Notes under the pieces: model-generated
What the model saw: the letters and a program-made list of their open reading frames with translations, nothing else
What the model was told of the DNA's origin: nothing
Databases searched by the model: none
Shown: in pieces, positions 12,597 through 24,920 of the stretch
How the letters are laid out: each line of letters starts with the position of its first letter
Numbering within the stretch: position 1 is the first letter of the stretch
Source of the DNA: Dryomyza anilis
Taxonomy: Eukaryota > Arthropoda > Insecta > Diptera > Dryomyzidae
Direction of reading: 5' to 3'
Length of the DNA stretch: 64,000 nt
Assembly (NCBI GenBank): GCA_951804985.1
Contig: OX638131.1
Span: 107,280,464-107,344,463 of the forward strand
Position numbers and translations under genes: made by a program

Positions 12597-12601
12597 ATAT
12601 A
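12541..12601. repeat. (TAAA)n microsatellite
   Basis: About 14 uninterrupted copies of the tetranucleotide TAAA (ATTT on the other strand). The minus-strand frame across it encodes only repeated Leu-Phe-Ile-Tyr and is not a gene. Confidence 0.95.
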
Positions 12602-13014
12602 TAACAAAATAAAATATTAAATGTGATGGAAGCGCCACTATACATCAGTTCTAACGAATTAAACGAATGGCAAGCAAAATGCATTTCATTTAAAACGAAT
12701 AATATGAATCACTAATTTTCGTTTTGGACAATTGCTTGGGCTGCTTGAGTTTTTATTTTATACCTTATCACTTTCGCAGTCGTCCGTTGTGTGTCTGATA
12801 GTGTGTATGAAAAATCATTTTCTGCAATATGTAGTGAACGAATTTTCAATACATGGTGTAGTAAAACTAAGTCAAATAAAAACAAATGTATATAAAAACT
12901 AACAAAATGTAAGTATTGGACATCAATTTTTTTCAAAACAGAGACATAAATTGCATATAATTTACTACAGTTATTTTTCGGCTGAAGCGATTTCAATAAT
13001 TATAAATAAATTAA
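12602..13014. other. Spacer, no feature seen
   Basis: Unique-looking sequence between the tetranucleotide run and the 10-bp array. It carries a 94-codon minus-strand frame that I do not recognise. Confidence 0.4.
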
Positions 13015-14390
13015 AGCATGTGAAAGAATTTGAAAGAAGTCAAAGATGTAAAATATGAATGAAATGAATGAAAAAATATGAATGAAGCTGAAAGAAGATG
13101 AAAGAAGATGAAGGAAGTTGAAAGAAGTTGAAAGAAGTTGAAAGAAGTTGAAAGAAGTTGAAAGAAGTTGAAAGAAGTTGAAAGAAGTTGAAAGAAGTTG
13201 AAACAAGTTGAACGAAGTTGAAACAAGTCGAAAGAAGTTGAAAGAAGTTGAAAGAAGTTGAAAAAAGTTGAAAGAAGTTGAAACAAGTCGAAAGAGGTTG
13301 AAAGAAGTTGAAACATGTTGAACGAAGCTGAAAGAAGTTGAAACAAGTTGAAACAGGTTGAACGAAGTTGAAACAAGTCGAAAGAAGTTGAAAGAAGTTG
13401 AAAGAATCTGAAATAAGTTGAAAGAAGCTGAAATAAGTTTATTTATGTTGAAAGAAGTTGAAATAAGATGAAATAAGTTCAAAGAAGTCGAAGGAAGTTG
13501 AAAGAAGTTGAAAGAAGTTGAAAAAAGTTGAAAAAAGTTGAAACAAGTCGAAAGAGGTTGAAAGAAGTTGAAACAATTTGAACGAAGCTGAAAGAACTTG
13601 AAACAAGTTCAACGAAGTTGAAACAAGTCGAAAGAAGTTAAAAGAAGTTGAAAGTATTTGAAATAAGTTGAAAGAAGCTGAAATAAGTTTATTTATGTTG
13701 AAAGTAGTTGAAACAAGTTGAACGAAGTTGAAACAAGTCGAAAGAAGTTGAAAGAAGTTGAAAGAAGTTGAAAAAAGTTGAAACAAGTTGAAACAAGTCG
13801 AAAGAAGTTGAATGAAGTTGAAACATGTTAAACGAAGCTGAAAGGAGTTGAAGCAAGTTGAACGAAGTTGAAACAAGTCGAAAGAAGTTAAAAGAAGTTG
13901 AAAGAATCTGAAATAAGTTGAAAGAAACTGAAATAAGTTTATTTAGGTTGAAAGAAGTTGAAATAAGATGAAAGAAGTTGAAAGAAGTTCAAAGAAGTTG
14001 AAAGAAGTTGAAAGAAGATTAAATAAGTTAAAAGAAGTTAAAGGAAATTGAAAAAATAGGTTGAAAGAGTTTGAGATAATTTGAAAGACTTTGAGATAAG
14101 TTGAAAAAGGTTGAATGAAGATGAAATAAGTTCAAATAAGTTCAAATAAGTCGAAAATAGACAAAAGAAGTTCAAAGAAATTGAAAGTAATTGCTGGACG
14201 TCGAAAAGGTTGAAAGAAGATGAAGAATTTCGAAGGATGTTAAATGAAGTTGACTGAATTTGATAGAAGTTGAAACAAGTTGAAAGAAGTTGAACGAATT
14301 TGAGAAAGTTGAAAGAATTTGAATGAAGTTGAAGAAGTGTAACATGTTGAAAGAAGTTGAAAACAGTTTAAAAGTTGTTGAAAACGATTC
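13015..14390 (+). repeat. 10-bp minisatellite with 250-bp higher-order repeat
   Basis: Tandem array of a purine-rich 10-mer, consensus AAAGAAGTTG, with the variants AAACAAGTTG, AAACAAGTCG, AACGAAGCTG and AAATAAGTTG. A landmark, AAATAAGTTTATTTATGTTG, recurs at 13,431, 13,681 and 13,931, exactly 250 bp apart, and the variant order between landmarks is conserved. The inner array is therefore built of 25-mer higher-order units. Beyond about 14,010 the array decays into degenerate units. Long minus-strand frames here (up to 160 codons) are a by-product of a period that avoids stops: they give a ten-residue peptide repeat and are not credible genes. Confidence 0.95.
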
Positions 14391-16482
14391 AGAGCAAAAA
14401 AAAATTTTGTTTTTTTTGATGAAATGAAGATGTCTACTAAAAAATTTTAAAATTCTTGTTTTGCAAATTAGTAATTATTCAAAAATTACTCTTATTAGGT
14501 TTCAAGAAATTACAAATTTTCAATCAAACGAGCTGATTGAAAACCTTATAAATAAACCCCTCCACCTTTTCAAATTCATTCCGTATTTCAATAAGTCACT
14601 CAATCAAATCAAAACCACAACCGACGACATATTAAATATTTACTGTGAAAAGTCAACGTAATAAATATATTTTGGCTCACGGCAACAGAGGAGCAACTAT
14701 TAGAATTGAGTGGATTGAATTGGAATTGGAATTGAACGAAATTCCCCCGTTGTGCGCATGACTAAGTGTGTTCAATAATGACGACATTAATTAGTGCGCT
14801 ACCAATTAAAATACCTGTCACTGCTGCTGGTGCGTTGCGGTTACCGTTCCGCGAAACAGCCGGTCGCAATGCTAATTTTTGCGATATACTCAACAAATTA
14901 ATAAATAAAAGACGGTGTTGAATTCGCGCTAAAATGAAACCTGTTGAGAGCTACCAAAGAAATTCCAGCAAATGCGGTAAAACATCTTCACACAGATAGT
15001 TAACGACAGACACTGATGAAGGTTATAAATAAATAATACCTTAAAAAAGGGTCGACTTTATTATGCAAACAAGAAGATTGACCCACAAATTAAGAGGATT
15101 TTAAAAATGTTGAAAACACAAAAGTATTAAAGTAGATCATTATTTATTAATAAAAAAAGTTAAAATTATTATTGAAAGCCGCATACTAAGCGCTTTATTT
15201 AAAATCCATCATTAGTGAAATTTTCTTTTATGAAAAAGCACAAAATATACAACGTCTTATTGAACATTCAATGTAGCCATTCAACTGCAACCTTAAATCG
15301 CCTTCAATTTGTCAGCATTTAAATTTACATTAAACGCAAATTTCTCAATAAATACGCCATGCACCAATTTAATTTTAATCGATTTTACATTTTACTTTCT
15401 TTGCCTTCAACTAAGACTTCTTTCTTTCTGTCGGCTTTGTCTTTTGCCATCGAAAACCTTTTAAGCATGAACAATATCAATAGTTGAACCAATTTTGTGT
15501 ACTCGATGTCTTCAAGAGTTGGCTGTCTTCTCGCATCATTTTGTCTAACCACAATGGTAACCAACAATCCGGCAATTTGTTAACGCTTGATGGACTTACA
15601 TTCGATTAAGTTTAATTAAATATGCGTTTAGGTCCATGGTCGTGCTCAATTGAATGAACATTTGGACAATTTGAACGTTCAAGTCTGTGGCATTTAATTT
15701 TACAAATTTGCTGCAATTATTTGCAAGAAGTGTATGCGAAATTTGAAGAATTTAGTTTCAATTAGGCTTGTAAATTAAGGCTGTTTTCAAAATACTCTAC
15801 GAAGTTTTTGATTTATTTGAATATGTTTCAGTTAATTCTTTGTTTTTAATTAACGCAATCTCAACTGAAAATACCTTAGTAAACAATTTGCTTTTAAGTA
15901 TTAATTTTTACAACCAATTTTCATTTTTATAAACCAATTACATAAACCAATTTACCAAAGTAAAACATCTTGTAACACCAAATCATTAAAATGATTTAAT
16001 TTTATGATAATTTTATTGATTATTTGATTAATAATTTTATTATTATTGATATTCTAATTGTTTTCGACTTTTGATTCTGCATGTATCCATAATAGTTAGC
16101 AAGAAACTGGCAACCGAACTGCTGATAGGCATGAGGTTGCCGTTTGCCATTACTTTTGTTAATGCAACAACGTGCTTAGTTGCCGAAACAAATGCAGATT
16201 TCAATTTTAACAGAATGAAAAATGCAAACATGAGGTTACGGCAACCGAATGTGTAGTTGCGCGGACTAACATTGCGTTTATAGTAAAATAACGCACGTTT
16301 ATATTAATGACATGAGATAACAACAAATGTATTTCGGTTGCAACAATAAAACGTTCGTTCGAATAACCTCATGTCACAAGAGGATTTTTCTGTGTGTAGA
16401 TAATTTGCAACGGTTATAAAAAAATTATACATTTTTTGCATATATACGCATCATTTAGAAAAGAAAAATTTGTTGTTCCTTC
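14391..16482. other. Non-repetitive DNA, possible regulatory stretch
   Basis: No gene is visible. Positions 14,680-15,000 are of more balanced composition and contain several homeodomain-type TAAT/ATTA motifs together with GC-rich words such as GCGGTTACCGTTCCGCG. This could be an enhancer, but that is only an impression from composition. Near 16,306-16,376 an inverted pair TGACATGAG / CTCATGTCA frames AT-rich sequence. The rest is AT-rich with short frames only. Confidence 0.35.
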
Positions 16483-16776
16483 ATGTAAAGGGTTTTTCAA
16501 TAAGAGCGCTACAAAAGTTTTTTTCAAGGTTTTTTCAACAGGAACGCTACAAAAGTAGAGCGACAGGGACAGCAAACGACGCCTTATTTCTTGCCGCTCT
16601 TTTGATATTTCTCTTCAGTAAGGTTTGCCATTTGATGATGGAAAGATATACGAGCTAACAACGAGTCGAAATTATTAAAATTTACTACCGAAATTCGCAT
16701 ATCTTTTCATCATGAAATGGCAAACCTTATTGAAGAGAAATGTCAAAAGAGCGAAGAGAAAACCCCTTCATTTTAA
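16483..16776. mobile_element. Hairpin element H1, copy 1 (loop forward)
   Basis: A foldback element. Its arms, 16,595-16,651 and 16,698-16,753, match in about 52 of 56 positions and enclose a 46-base loop. Reading forward from ATGATGG at 16,635, arm and loop encode MMERYTS, a stop, then RVEIIKIYYRN. This resembles the start of transposase-like helix-turn-helix proteins (DUF4817 type) common in insects. The left part holds an imperfect duplication of GGTTTTTCAACAGGAACGCT (about 16,491 and 16,528). The copy at 37,385-37,597 shares the left flank but has the loop in the opposite orientation. The coding start has a TAA stop here and is only a relic. Confidence 0.7.
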
Positions 16777-17189
16777 GGTTTACTTGATCGGCTGAAAAAT
16801 AAAACTCGTACAATTGGAAAGATAATTTAATTGTCTAAAATAAGTGAAAAATTGATATGCTAAATTGATATCATCAGCTAATACTTTATACTCAATTTAC
16901 TCGACTAGGTTATGTCAGTAATTTCTTAAACACCATTTTCTTAAACACCCTGTATCTTAAACTGAGTCCAAAATAAGACATGTTTTATTTAATATATTCT
17001 AATTTTGATTCATAGAATGATCACCTTAATTATTGACATGGATAAACCAAACACCCTGTATATATTACTTTATTAATAATTTTATTTAATTGAATGTGAT
17101 TAAAAGTAGTCGAATACATCAAATGAGCAAATAATGATATTTGCATAACATTAAACTGTTTTAAAAAAATATTTATAGTTATGACTTGT
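16777..17189. other. AT-rich spacer
   Basis: AAACACCCTGTAT occurs twice (about 16,942 and 17,048). This could be a trace of an old inverted-repeat element, but I cannot delimit one. Confidence 0.35.
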
Positions 17190-17190
17190 A

Positions 17191-17497
17191 GCAGCGGTAG
17201 CTCAGTGGCTAGTGCGTTGGACAGCGTGCCGAAAGGTCCCCGGTTCAAGTCTGGACTGGGGCAAACAACATCTTTTCATAGAAACATTTTTCTATACCGC
17301 GCTACCTCTCGGCAGTAAATTGCAAACCTACGAGAAGAAAACATTGCCTATGAAAAGCTCTCACCCGCCGTTCGGATTCGGCAATAAACTGTAGGTCCCA
17401 CCACTTTGAGTACAAATATAACACGCACAGGTCAGAATGGTGAGAGAACTCGGTCTAAGTTCTTATAGAACTGTAGTGCCAAACTATTATTATTATA
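17191..17497 (+). mobile_element. tRNA-derived SINE, family A
   Basis: The 5' head is tRNA-like with an A box, TAGCTCAGTGG (17,198-17,208), and a B box, GGTTCAAGTCT (17,242-17,252), at tRNA spacing. This is the internal RNA polymerase III promoter of a SINE. The head is followed by about 230 bp of non-tRNA body, including CCGTTCGGATTCGGC and ACTGTAGGTCCC, and ends in an ATT repeat at 17,485. The body words recall tRNA-derived SINEs that I associate with tephritid and other higher flies; that link is from memory. It is not a working tRNA gene: the acceptor halves do not pair and the sequence continues far past the tRNA end. I found no clear target-site duplication. Confidence 0.8.
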
Positions 17498-18300
17498 AAA
17501 TGTTTTAAAAATGTTTGAATGTGATTGAAAATAAATAATGTGGTTGATAATAATTAAAATTTGTTCTATTTGTTTTAAAGTGATTAAAAAGCTACTAGTT
17601 TAAAATAATGATTAAAAAAGATTAAACATATTTTAAATTGTAATCAAGGATTGAAACCGATATCCATTTAAAACAGTTTCATTTCTAAAATCGAAATCGT
17701 TATAGTAAAATCAGTAAAAAAACTGATATAAATGGTATTATTTAAACGGACTTTATTAGGTGTTATAATTTTAACTGTTGTTGAAAGTACAATGGTTGAT
17801 TTTGATGGTCTCATCACGTAACGCAAATTTTCAAATAATGCTTTTTCGATTTAAATTATATTCATAGTATGACCCTGATATAAAACAAACTTTTTAATAC
17901 CTAAAATTTATCATAGTTCGTTCATCGATTATGCATATGCATTAAAGTTCAAATTTCATTATTATTTTTTTAAACTTTTATTCATAATTTTTATTGTTAA
18001 TTGTAAAATCATGAAGTTTTTTAAAGTTACGTTCGATGTGCATTATTTCATTTAACTTATAAAACCAAAAAAAAATGTTTAATATATGAACATTTTAACA
18101 GTGTCCTCATTTGGCTGATATTGCTTTTAGTGTTTTTGTTTTTTCACATATACGCTGAATTGTTTGAAAGTCCAATAACAACAAAAATGCGAATAAAGCA
18201 TTATAGAATTTGTGACGGGAAATTGTTTGTACAGCAAAGAAAACTCATTGTTGTTGTTGCCAACTGTATGACTGTACTATATACATACATGCAGTGTGCT
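17498..18300. other. AT-rich DNA, no feature seen
   Basis: Only AT-rich sequence with TTAAA-type words is present. Confidence 0.5.
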
Positions 18301-18302
18301 GC

Positions 18303-18372
18303 CATGCGACTGTACGTTGGCATGCGTCTGTCGTTGTCATGCGTCTGTTTGTTGCCATGCGATGATACAAGG
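18303..18372 (+). repeat. 17-18-bp short tandem repeat
   Basis: CATGCG recurs at 18,303, 18,321, 18,338 and 18,356 within a unit close to CATGCGTCTGTCGTTGT. This gives four degenerate copies in a locally GC-richer stretch (about 18,230-18,500) containing further GTTGTTG words. Confidence 0.7.
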
Positions 18373-20863
18373 TAGCAACGAAAAGTTGTCGTTGAAGTGT
18401 GTGTATATGCATCATAATTCATTATTGTTGTATTCTCTTCTTTCGACAACGCGAATACTAGTTCGCGTTGTAGCGTTTGAGTTTGTGTTCGCAAAGAAAA
18501 ATGTTACCCTGCAATATAGTGTTTGGGTTCTCTTGACATACGGTATGTGTAGCTCGTTTTTTCTTAATCTCTGACGAAAACAAAAATATGCCTATACAAA
18601 ATACTTTTTATATAATAAACAAAAACATAAAATACAACATATTTTACTTCATATTGAAGAATGCTGTTCATTATAGCAAATTTCAATCAAAAAAAAAAGT
18701 TTTTCATTAAATGTTTGCCGAACTTCTCAGTTCTCAACTAGTTATTGTTTGTTATTTCTTATATAATGCTTGCTCGACATACATACATTAGTAAAATATT
18801 TTCTAATATGTTTATTTATAATTACAACTTTTTATTAATAAAAAGTTATTTTGATAAAAAATATATTTAAAAAAAAAATGATAGAAATTTTTTTCTATAA
18901 AAATCTTTTATTTATAAATTTTTTTGTTTATAAAATTTTTTAATATAAATTTTTTATACAATATTGTTTTAATTAAGTTTTTCGAACAATTTTTTTATAA
19001 AAAAAAAAAATTTCGAAGAATTTTTGGTTTGAAAAAAAAATTTTAAGGACATTTTTTCCAAATATTTTCTAAAAAAAAATAAAAATTTAAATTATTCATA
19101 AATGGTATGATTATGTTCATCAATATGATGATTCAAAATCATTGTATTGAATATTTCGTTCTTCAATATGATGTTCGACAGTATGAATAAGTTCATATAT
19201 GCTATAATGAATGCATTCATCAATATATCATTTAATGAACGGTTGTATCAATATGATGAATCTGGTAGTTGGTAGAAAAATGCATAATATTTATGAACAA
19301 ATTCATCATATTGATGATTTTTTTTTTCTGTGAAAGTGATTGAATATATTTGCGTAAGATAAACAAATGTTAAAAAATGGTATTTAAAAAATGTTTAGGT
19401 TTAATTTATTAATTTAAATGGTTTAAATTTATTCAAACTATCAGAAAAACATTATCCAAGTTATTCATTTTAATATATATTTTAAATAAAATTGTCTTAA
19501 ATATTTCAATTAAAAATTATTAGTATTGGTATTAAAAAATAGCCTTACAAATATTTTGTTTAAATGAAAAGCAACTTTAAAATTGATTATTATTATTCAT
19601 TTAACCAAAGCCTATGTTTTAATCAATAATTTTATTCAATTAATCAAGACACCATCAAATGCTGCAACTGTTCATTAATCAACAATCTCACATTCAACTC
19701 AATTAACTAATTGAATTGTTGCGACTAATTTATGGAATAAATAAACTAATTAATGTTATCAACAAAACATAATCTTTCGACAATAATTTAAAGCGTATTA
19801 AAAATGTTTGGAATTAAAATTTGAATAAACGGTGCATTCAACGAATTTCAAGCAGCGACAAATACAACGCGCAAATGATGATTCCGGTAAAGATTATATA
19901 TTCCGGACCATGGTACTCGGTATGCGTTGCATTTATGGCCAAGTGTAGCCAATCGAAAGAGTCAAGTGCAGTCGGAATAAAGAAGAAAAAATATTTTTAT
20001 ATGTTAAATTTAAATACACGAATGAAAATAACAGTAAGAAGTTATTTTTTATTGATTTCATATTGATGATGGACTGGACATTGAAAGGTCGGACGCTAGT
20101 GCCACTTTAAACATAGTCCAAACATATGTTGGCTTAAACCTCTTAGGGCTAAAACTGTTCATAATGCAAAGCACAACGTTATAACATTAATTTGTTTGTA
20201 TAATTTTAGTGTTTTATTCTTTCTATATTTAATCTTCAAACTCTGAAAACACTTAATATATGTTTTGACAGTAATGCATAGCTTAGACAAAGCAGAACCT
20301 TTCGCATAGTGGCTTTTCTCACATATAGCCTATAGAATTTTTCAAAATGCTTCATATTTAATATGCTGTACACGTCCGAAAAAAGCGTCAACATGCGGCG
20401 TCTTTGCGCCGTCATATTTTTATTGCTTTTTAATATGTTTGGCGGCTGTACAAACAACAAGAATATTAAAATATTCTTTATGCGTTCTGTTTTGTTTAAA
20501 TTTTATGAAAACAATTGAATTTAAAAATATAAATTTTAAAACTATAAAATTTGATTTTGTTCTTTTCAAAACAGTTTATGATACAGAGGAACATAAATTA
20601 ATATAGAAAAATTATATGCAGTGAAAAACATGTTTAGCTCAATCATATTTTATTAAAAACATTAAATAAATTAATTTTTAAGAACTGTAATAATGGTTAT
20701 GTTCGATAACTATATAGTTGTAAACAACAATATAATTTTCACAGGGTTACTATTTTTGAAAAATATAAAAATTGATTAAATGATACATTTTATTATTGCT
20801 ACAAACATATATATCTGCTTAAGAATATAGACATACTTAGTAGAATCACATTTTATGAATTTA
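18373..20863. other. AT-rich DNA, no gene seen
   Basis: Low-complexity A/T runs fill about 18,840-19,090. From 19,090 to 19,330 the word ATCAATATGATG and its complement recur about six times irregularly. The remainder has only short unrecognised frames. Confidence 0.45.
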
Positions 20864-21302
20864 AATCAGATATAACCATATTAATGTTCGATTACAATAA
20901 TTGATATCAACAACATAATTGTCACAACAACATAATATAACTATGAAAATACTAATTCTGAATTTAATACTTAGTACAATCATATATCGTCGGTGATACT
21001 GCAAACCGCCAATCTACATTTTCGAACACCTCTTACAAAATGAATATTACAGAAGAAACAAAACTATTTTCTGTCTTAATTAAGTGCAGAATTAAGAAAT
21101 TCATATAAATGTAAGTATGTCATAATTTATAATGGCATTTATCTAATTTATCCGATCAACATATCATTAAAAACCCGATTATAACACAAAATTAGGCGTA
21201 ATTTTCACATAGAGTAAGGCGGTTTTTCAGTATCACCGACGATATAATGGTTTTAAATCAGATATAAACATGTTATTGTTCGATAATAATAATTGTAATC
21301 AT
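20864..21302 (+). repeat. Direct repeats flanking a MITE
   Basis: The block AAATCAGATATAAC-CAT-TTA-TGTTCGAT and the following AATAATTG words at 20,864-20,913 recur at 21,252-21,302 with about 80% agreement. They lie on either side of the 262-bp MITE and are far too long to be a target-site duplication, so the MITE probably landed inside an older tandem duplication. Confidence 0.55.
20984..21245. mobile_element. 262-bp MITE with ATATCGTC ends
   Basis: The left end ATATCGTCGGTGATACTG and the right end, its exact reverse complement CAGTATCACCGACGATAT, are perfect over 18 bases and continue to a shared AACCGCC, giving about 27-bp inverted repeats. The first eight bases match those of the larger foldback elements at 35,825 and 53,290, suggesting mobilisation by the same transposase. 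TA lies at each border but cannot be separated from the inverted repeats. The interior is AT-rich and non-coding. Confidence 0.8.
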
Positions 21303-21714
21303 CAATAATATGCACGAAGATGGGCATTGAGACAAAACTTTTCTATTTCCTGCCCGTAGTGTTCAATAAATATTGGCAGGAACACAGGAGGCAAAGGAAG
21401 GGTATGGTATGCAATACAAGTAGAGAAAATAGTAGAAACAATCTGGTCATGGTAGACAATAGTGTGAAAGCAAAATGGCAGAAAAAGAGTAGGAATGACA
21501 GAAAGCATAAATACATATAATCTAGATCATTGGAACCCAGTAATACCGTCCCCAACTGACACTTCTTGTTGCACAGAAACAACGAAGAATTTTGTTTGTT
21601 GTACACGATCTCGAGGTTCGATGTTATGTTGTTGGATGCGCATGTGTTTTTTGTTGCACTTGATTGAATTTAACGCAACAGAAGAAATGTGTTTGTTGTT
21701 GTGTTCGATTTAGC
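21303..21714. other. Spacer, no feature seen
   Basis: Mixed-composition sequence with short overlapping frames on both strands and no recognisable product. Positions 21,600-21,714 hold TTGTTG-rich words related in composition to the 82-bp repeat that follows. Confidence 0.4.
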
Positions 21715-21953
21715 GCGACACAAGTGATCGAAGCAAGCAACAACAAAACACAATAACAAAACTCATGTACAGTTCGGACCAAAGAAATGCGAGTGTGCGA
21801 CACAAGTGATCGAAGAATGCAATAACAAAACACAATAACAAAACACATGCAAAGTTAGAACCAAAGAAATGCGAGTGTGCGACGCAAGTGATCGAAGAAA
21901 ACAACAACAAAACACATGCAAAGTTCGGCCCAAAGTAATGCGAGTACACTTCT
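21715..21953 (+). repeat. 82-bp tandem repeat, about 2.9 copies
   Basis: GCGACACAAGTGATCGAAG starts units at 21,715, 21,797 and 21,879 (variant GCGACGCAAG), an exact 82-bp period. Each unit runs through CAATAACAAAACAC and AGTTCGGACCAAAGAAATG to GCGAGTGT. The third unit carries a short internal deletion and ends near 21,953. Confidence 0.9.
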
Positions 21954-24062
21954 GTTTATTTTCTACAACACGAAATTTTTATTGTGGACTGAAAAGCTCG
22001 AAATATATGCTCGAAATATTCTGCGACATACTTGCATGAAGTACAAAAAGACACGTAGTGGCCATTGTTTGTCAGCGTAATAAAACACAGTAAATAAATT
22101 TCAAAACCGAACAATTTTGAAGTAAGATTTTGTATTTTTCAAACGAAAAATTCTATCAACAACTTATTGAACCAGCTTTCGATATACATTCTAAAGGCTT
22201 TCTTGAGGCAATATTCAATACAAGATATAAAACTTCTTTTAATAACGTGAAAACACAAGTGTCTATATAATGTTTTTGTCTGCTACAGAAAGGCTACATT
22301 TTCCTTCCATTAAGCTGCTATAAAAATGCTTTTTCAAAATTTAAAAAACCAAAATTTTTGTAATCAATATCATAAGTATCACAGTAATGGTCTAATTCAA
22401 TTTATTAGAATGTTGCATTTTAGTATTACTGCAAACATATGTTTCTGCTAAGTTATTAAATAAATTAATTGAAATATAAAAATATTAATTTTTTTATTTC
22501 AAAATACATATTTTAAAAACTGTTAAATGCAGCAAAGTAAAAATAATTATTCACACTAATTATACTCAGTGAAAAATATATATTTAGCACAAATATATTT
22601 TACACAATAAATAACAGAATGTTGAAATATCGCTTCTTCTAATAAATAACATATTTCTAAATGAAAATATAAAGTCGCAAACAATAATACCAGATATACT
22701 TCTCTCATATTGCTTCAACTAAAATTTATTTCTCAATCATAATATGTTTGTTGAAATCATATTTTATTTTTACACAATTGCAGTAATGTTTTCCGTACAT
22801 TACAAACAATTGAACATCTAGTAATCTTTATTATGCTTCAATTTTTTGTGTTTTATATGTTTCTTGGAATCAAATATGCTCAATGAGCATTGCTTATATT
22901 ACTTCATTCCAGTTTACTATGATTATCATAATCATTTCACTAGTAAAACTAAGAAGAAAACATTTAATTTCAAAATAATGTTTTTTAAATGCTTTAAATC
23001 AACGATTTCACTCTATAATAATTATCATGTGATGTTTGTAAAAGTGGAAATTTCTTAACAATTTAAATATTTGCCACAATTATAATTATGTGCTTATAGT
23101 CAACAGAAACATATTTTTTAATTTCAACATTTTTTGCTGCTACAACTTTTACAATATAATACAACCTTAATTATTATTTTAAATAGTAGCCAAACATATT
23201 CATTTTTGCTACAAGCATTTTTCACATATCAAGTAATCAATAACTAACTGGTTCTGCAATCTATTGATGAATAATTCAATTAAACATTAAATTAATAAAT
23301 CAATAAACCAATTAGTCATTAAATCAATAAATAAAACTAAAATCATTTTATATTTATAATTATCATATGATTCTATAAATTCTCTATATTTAATCTGCTA
23401 ATATTTCTTATTTTTAAACACTTTTATTATTTAAAATATCATATTGTGTTATATTTAACAGCAGTCAACGGGCCAATAGACTTAATAACCCCACACATTA
23501 TAATTGTTGACCACTTTCACTTGCTTCAAATTAGCACTAATGCTAATAACAGTTATTAACATTAAAAATGAGTGGCCACTGTTATAGATTTTATTATTAT
23601 GATCATAATAAGGTCTACAGTTTTTTAAAAGCTTACAACCAAAAAGTGAAACTTTAAAAATGATTCAAATCGTGGGTGTTCGTTTCACTGAGTAACAAAG
23701 AAGTAGACAAGAAATTGGCAGCTCTAATTTCCCACAATAATTAAAGTAAAATAGAATCATCAGTTATGCGATTTACGACTTAGACCAAAAACGAGCTAAT
23801 GAAGATTTATTTTGACAAGAAAATTGCTTAATTGGAGAAAACTACAAAGTGGTTTTATTTCATTATTTTAGTATAATAAAAAAAAATATATTTAATTTTT
23901 TCCTGTTGCCAAAACGAGTGCTGGATAAATAAAAATATTTTTTTTAAACATTTTTTTTTATTTAGATAATTCAAATAACTAATTTAATTAAATTTAAGTA
24001 GGATAAATATATTTGTTGTAAACATTTAAATAATTCAAGAAACATTAAATATTTAAAGATTG
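21954..24062. other. AT-rich DNA, no gene seen
   Basis: Very AT-rich, with scattered recurrences of ACATATTT and TGCTACAA or TGCCACAA words. Similar words recur at about 34,800-35,800 and 39,350-39,900, which may be remnants of an old dispersed repeat. No frame is convincing. Confidence 0.4.
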
Positions 24063-24618
24063 AAATTCTGTATATGGAGTGATTTTATTAATATAAAGAA
24101 CATTTTTATTATTTATATCTTCTCCGTAAAACGCTTTCCCGTAGAATTCTTTCCCGGTAGAATTCTTTCCCGTAGAATTCTTTCTCGTAAAGTTTTTCCC
24201 AGTAGAATTTTTAGTGTGGTGAATTTTAGTGTGGTGAGTTTTAGTGTGGTGAGTTTTAGTGTGGTGAGTTTTAGTGTAGTGAGTTTTAGTGTGGTGAGTT
24301 TTAGTGTGGTGAGTTTTAGTGTGGTAAGTTTTAATGTGGTGTGGTTGCTTTAATATATATTTTTTTGTATTTGAGTTTTTTGTTTCATCTTTTTAACTTG
24401 TGTATGTGCTGAGTTATGTCGTTTGGAATGTTTAGTTTGTATGGGAGGTACCACGCCCCTTTTTCCAATCGCGCCCATGTATAGCCTATGACACCCTCCG
24501 GACTCCATAGTATCCTGTTACAAAATTTCAGTTAAATCGGTTCAGCGGTTTAGACGTGATGCTGGAACAAACAGACAGACATACCGACAGTCGGATCAAG
24601 AGTTTTATATATATAGAT
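24063..24618 (+). mobile_element. 15-bp-minisatellite element, copy 2
   Basis: Plus-strand copy of the family at 9,462. In order: a block containing ATTAATATAAAGAACATTTT that is shared with the copy at 52.2 kb, four degenerate copies of TTTCCCGTAGAATTC (24,135-24,210), about nine copies of the 15-bp unit TTTAGTGTGGTGAGT (24,211-24,346), a block with TGGGAGGTACCACGCCCC, then GGTTCAGCGGTTTAGACGTG and an end in TTTTATATATATAGAT. The frame reading Val-Val-Ser-Phe-Ser across the minisatellite is an artefact of the 15-bp period. Confidence 0.7.
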
Positions 24619-24920
24619 TATACCCACAATTTTTTTTTCGCTTTATTTATATTTAATTCTTTATTTCATTCTCTATTTCTTTTTTTTTTCAGTTCCTTCA
24701 CCCAGAAAAAAATACTATATAAATAATAGATTTTTACTATTAAAATTATTCAATTGGATAAATTATATTAATCGGAAAATACCATTAAATACTAGAAATT
24801 ATCATGACATTGCCATTGAGTTTATATGAAAGGATTTATTTTTTGTATACTATTAAATCAATAATTGTCCTATTGACCAATGGGATTTGAGGGAATTTTT
24901 TTGCTGGGTGTTGCCTCATT
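24619..24920. other. AT-rich spacer, no feature seen
   Basis: T-rich sequence between two mobile elements; nothing further can be supported. Confidence 0.5.

Noticed and set aside
13000..13876. Minus-strand frames of 121 to 160 codons with a ten-residue repeat
   Set aside because: They follow from a 10-bp array without stop codons. Overlapping frames are open at once, and the boundaries are set by repeat variants.
17191..17262. Functional tRNA gene
   Set aside because: A and B boxes are present, but the acceptor halves do not pair, and about 230 bp of SINE body and an ATT tail follow.
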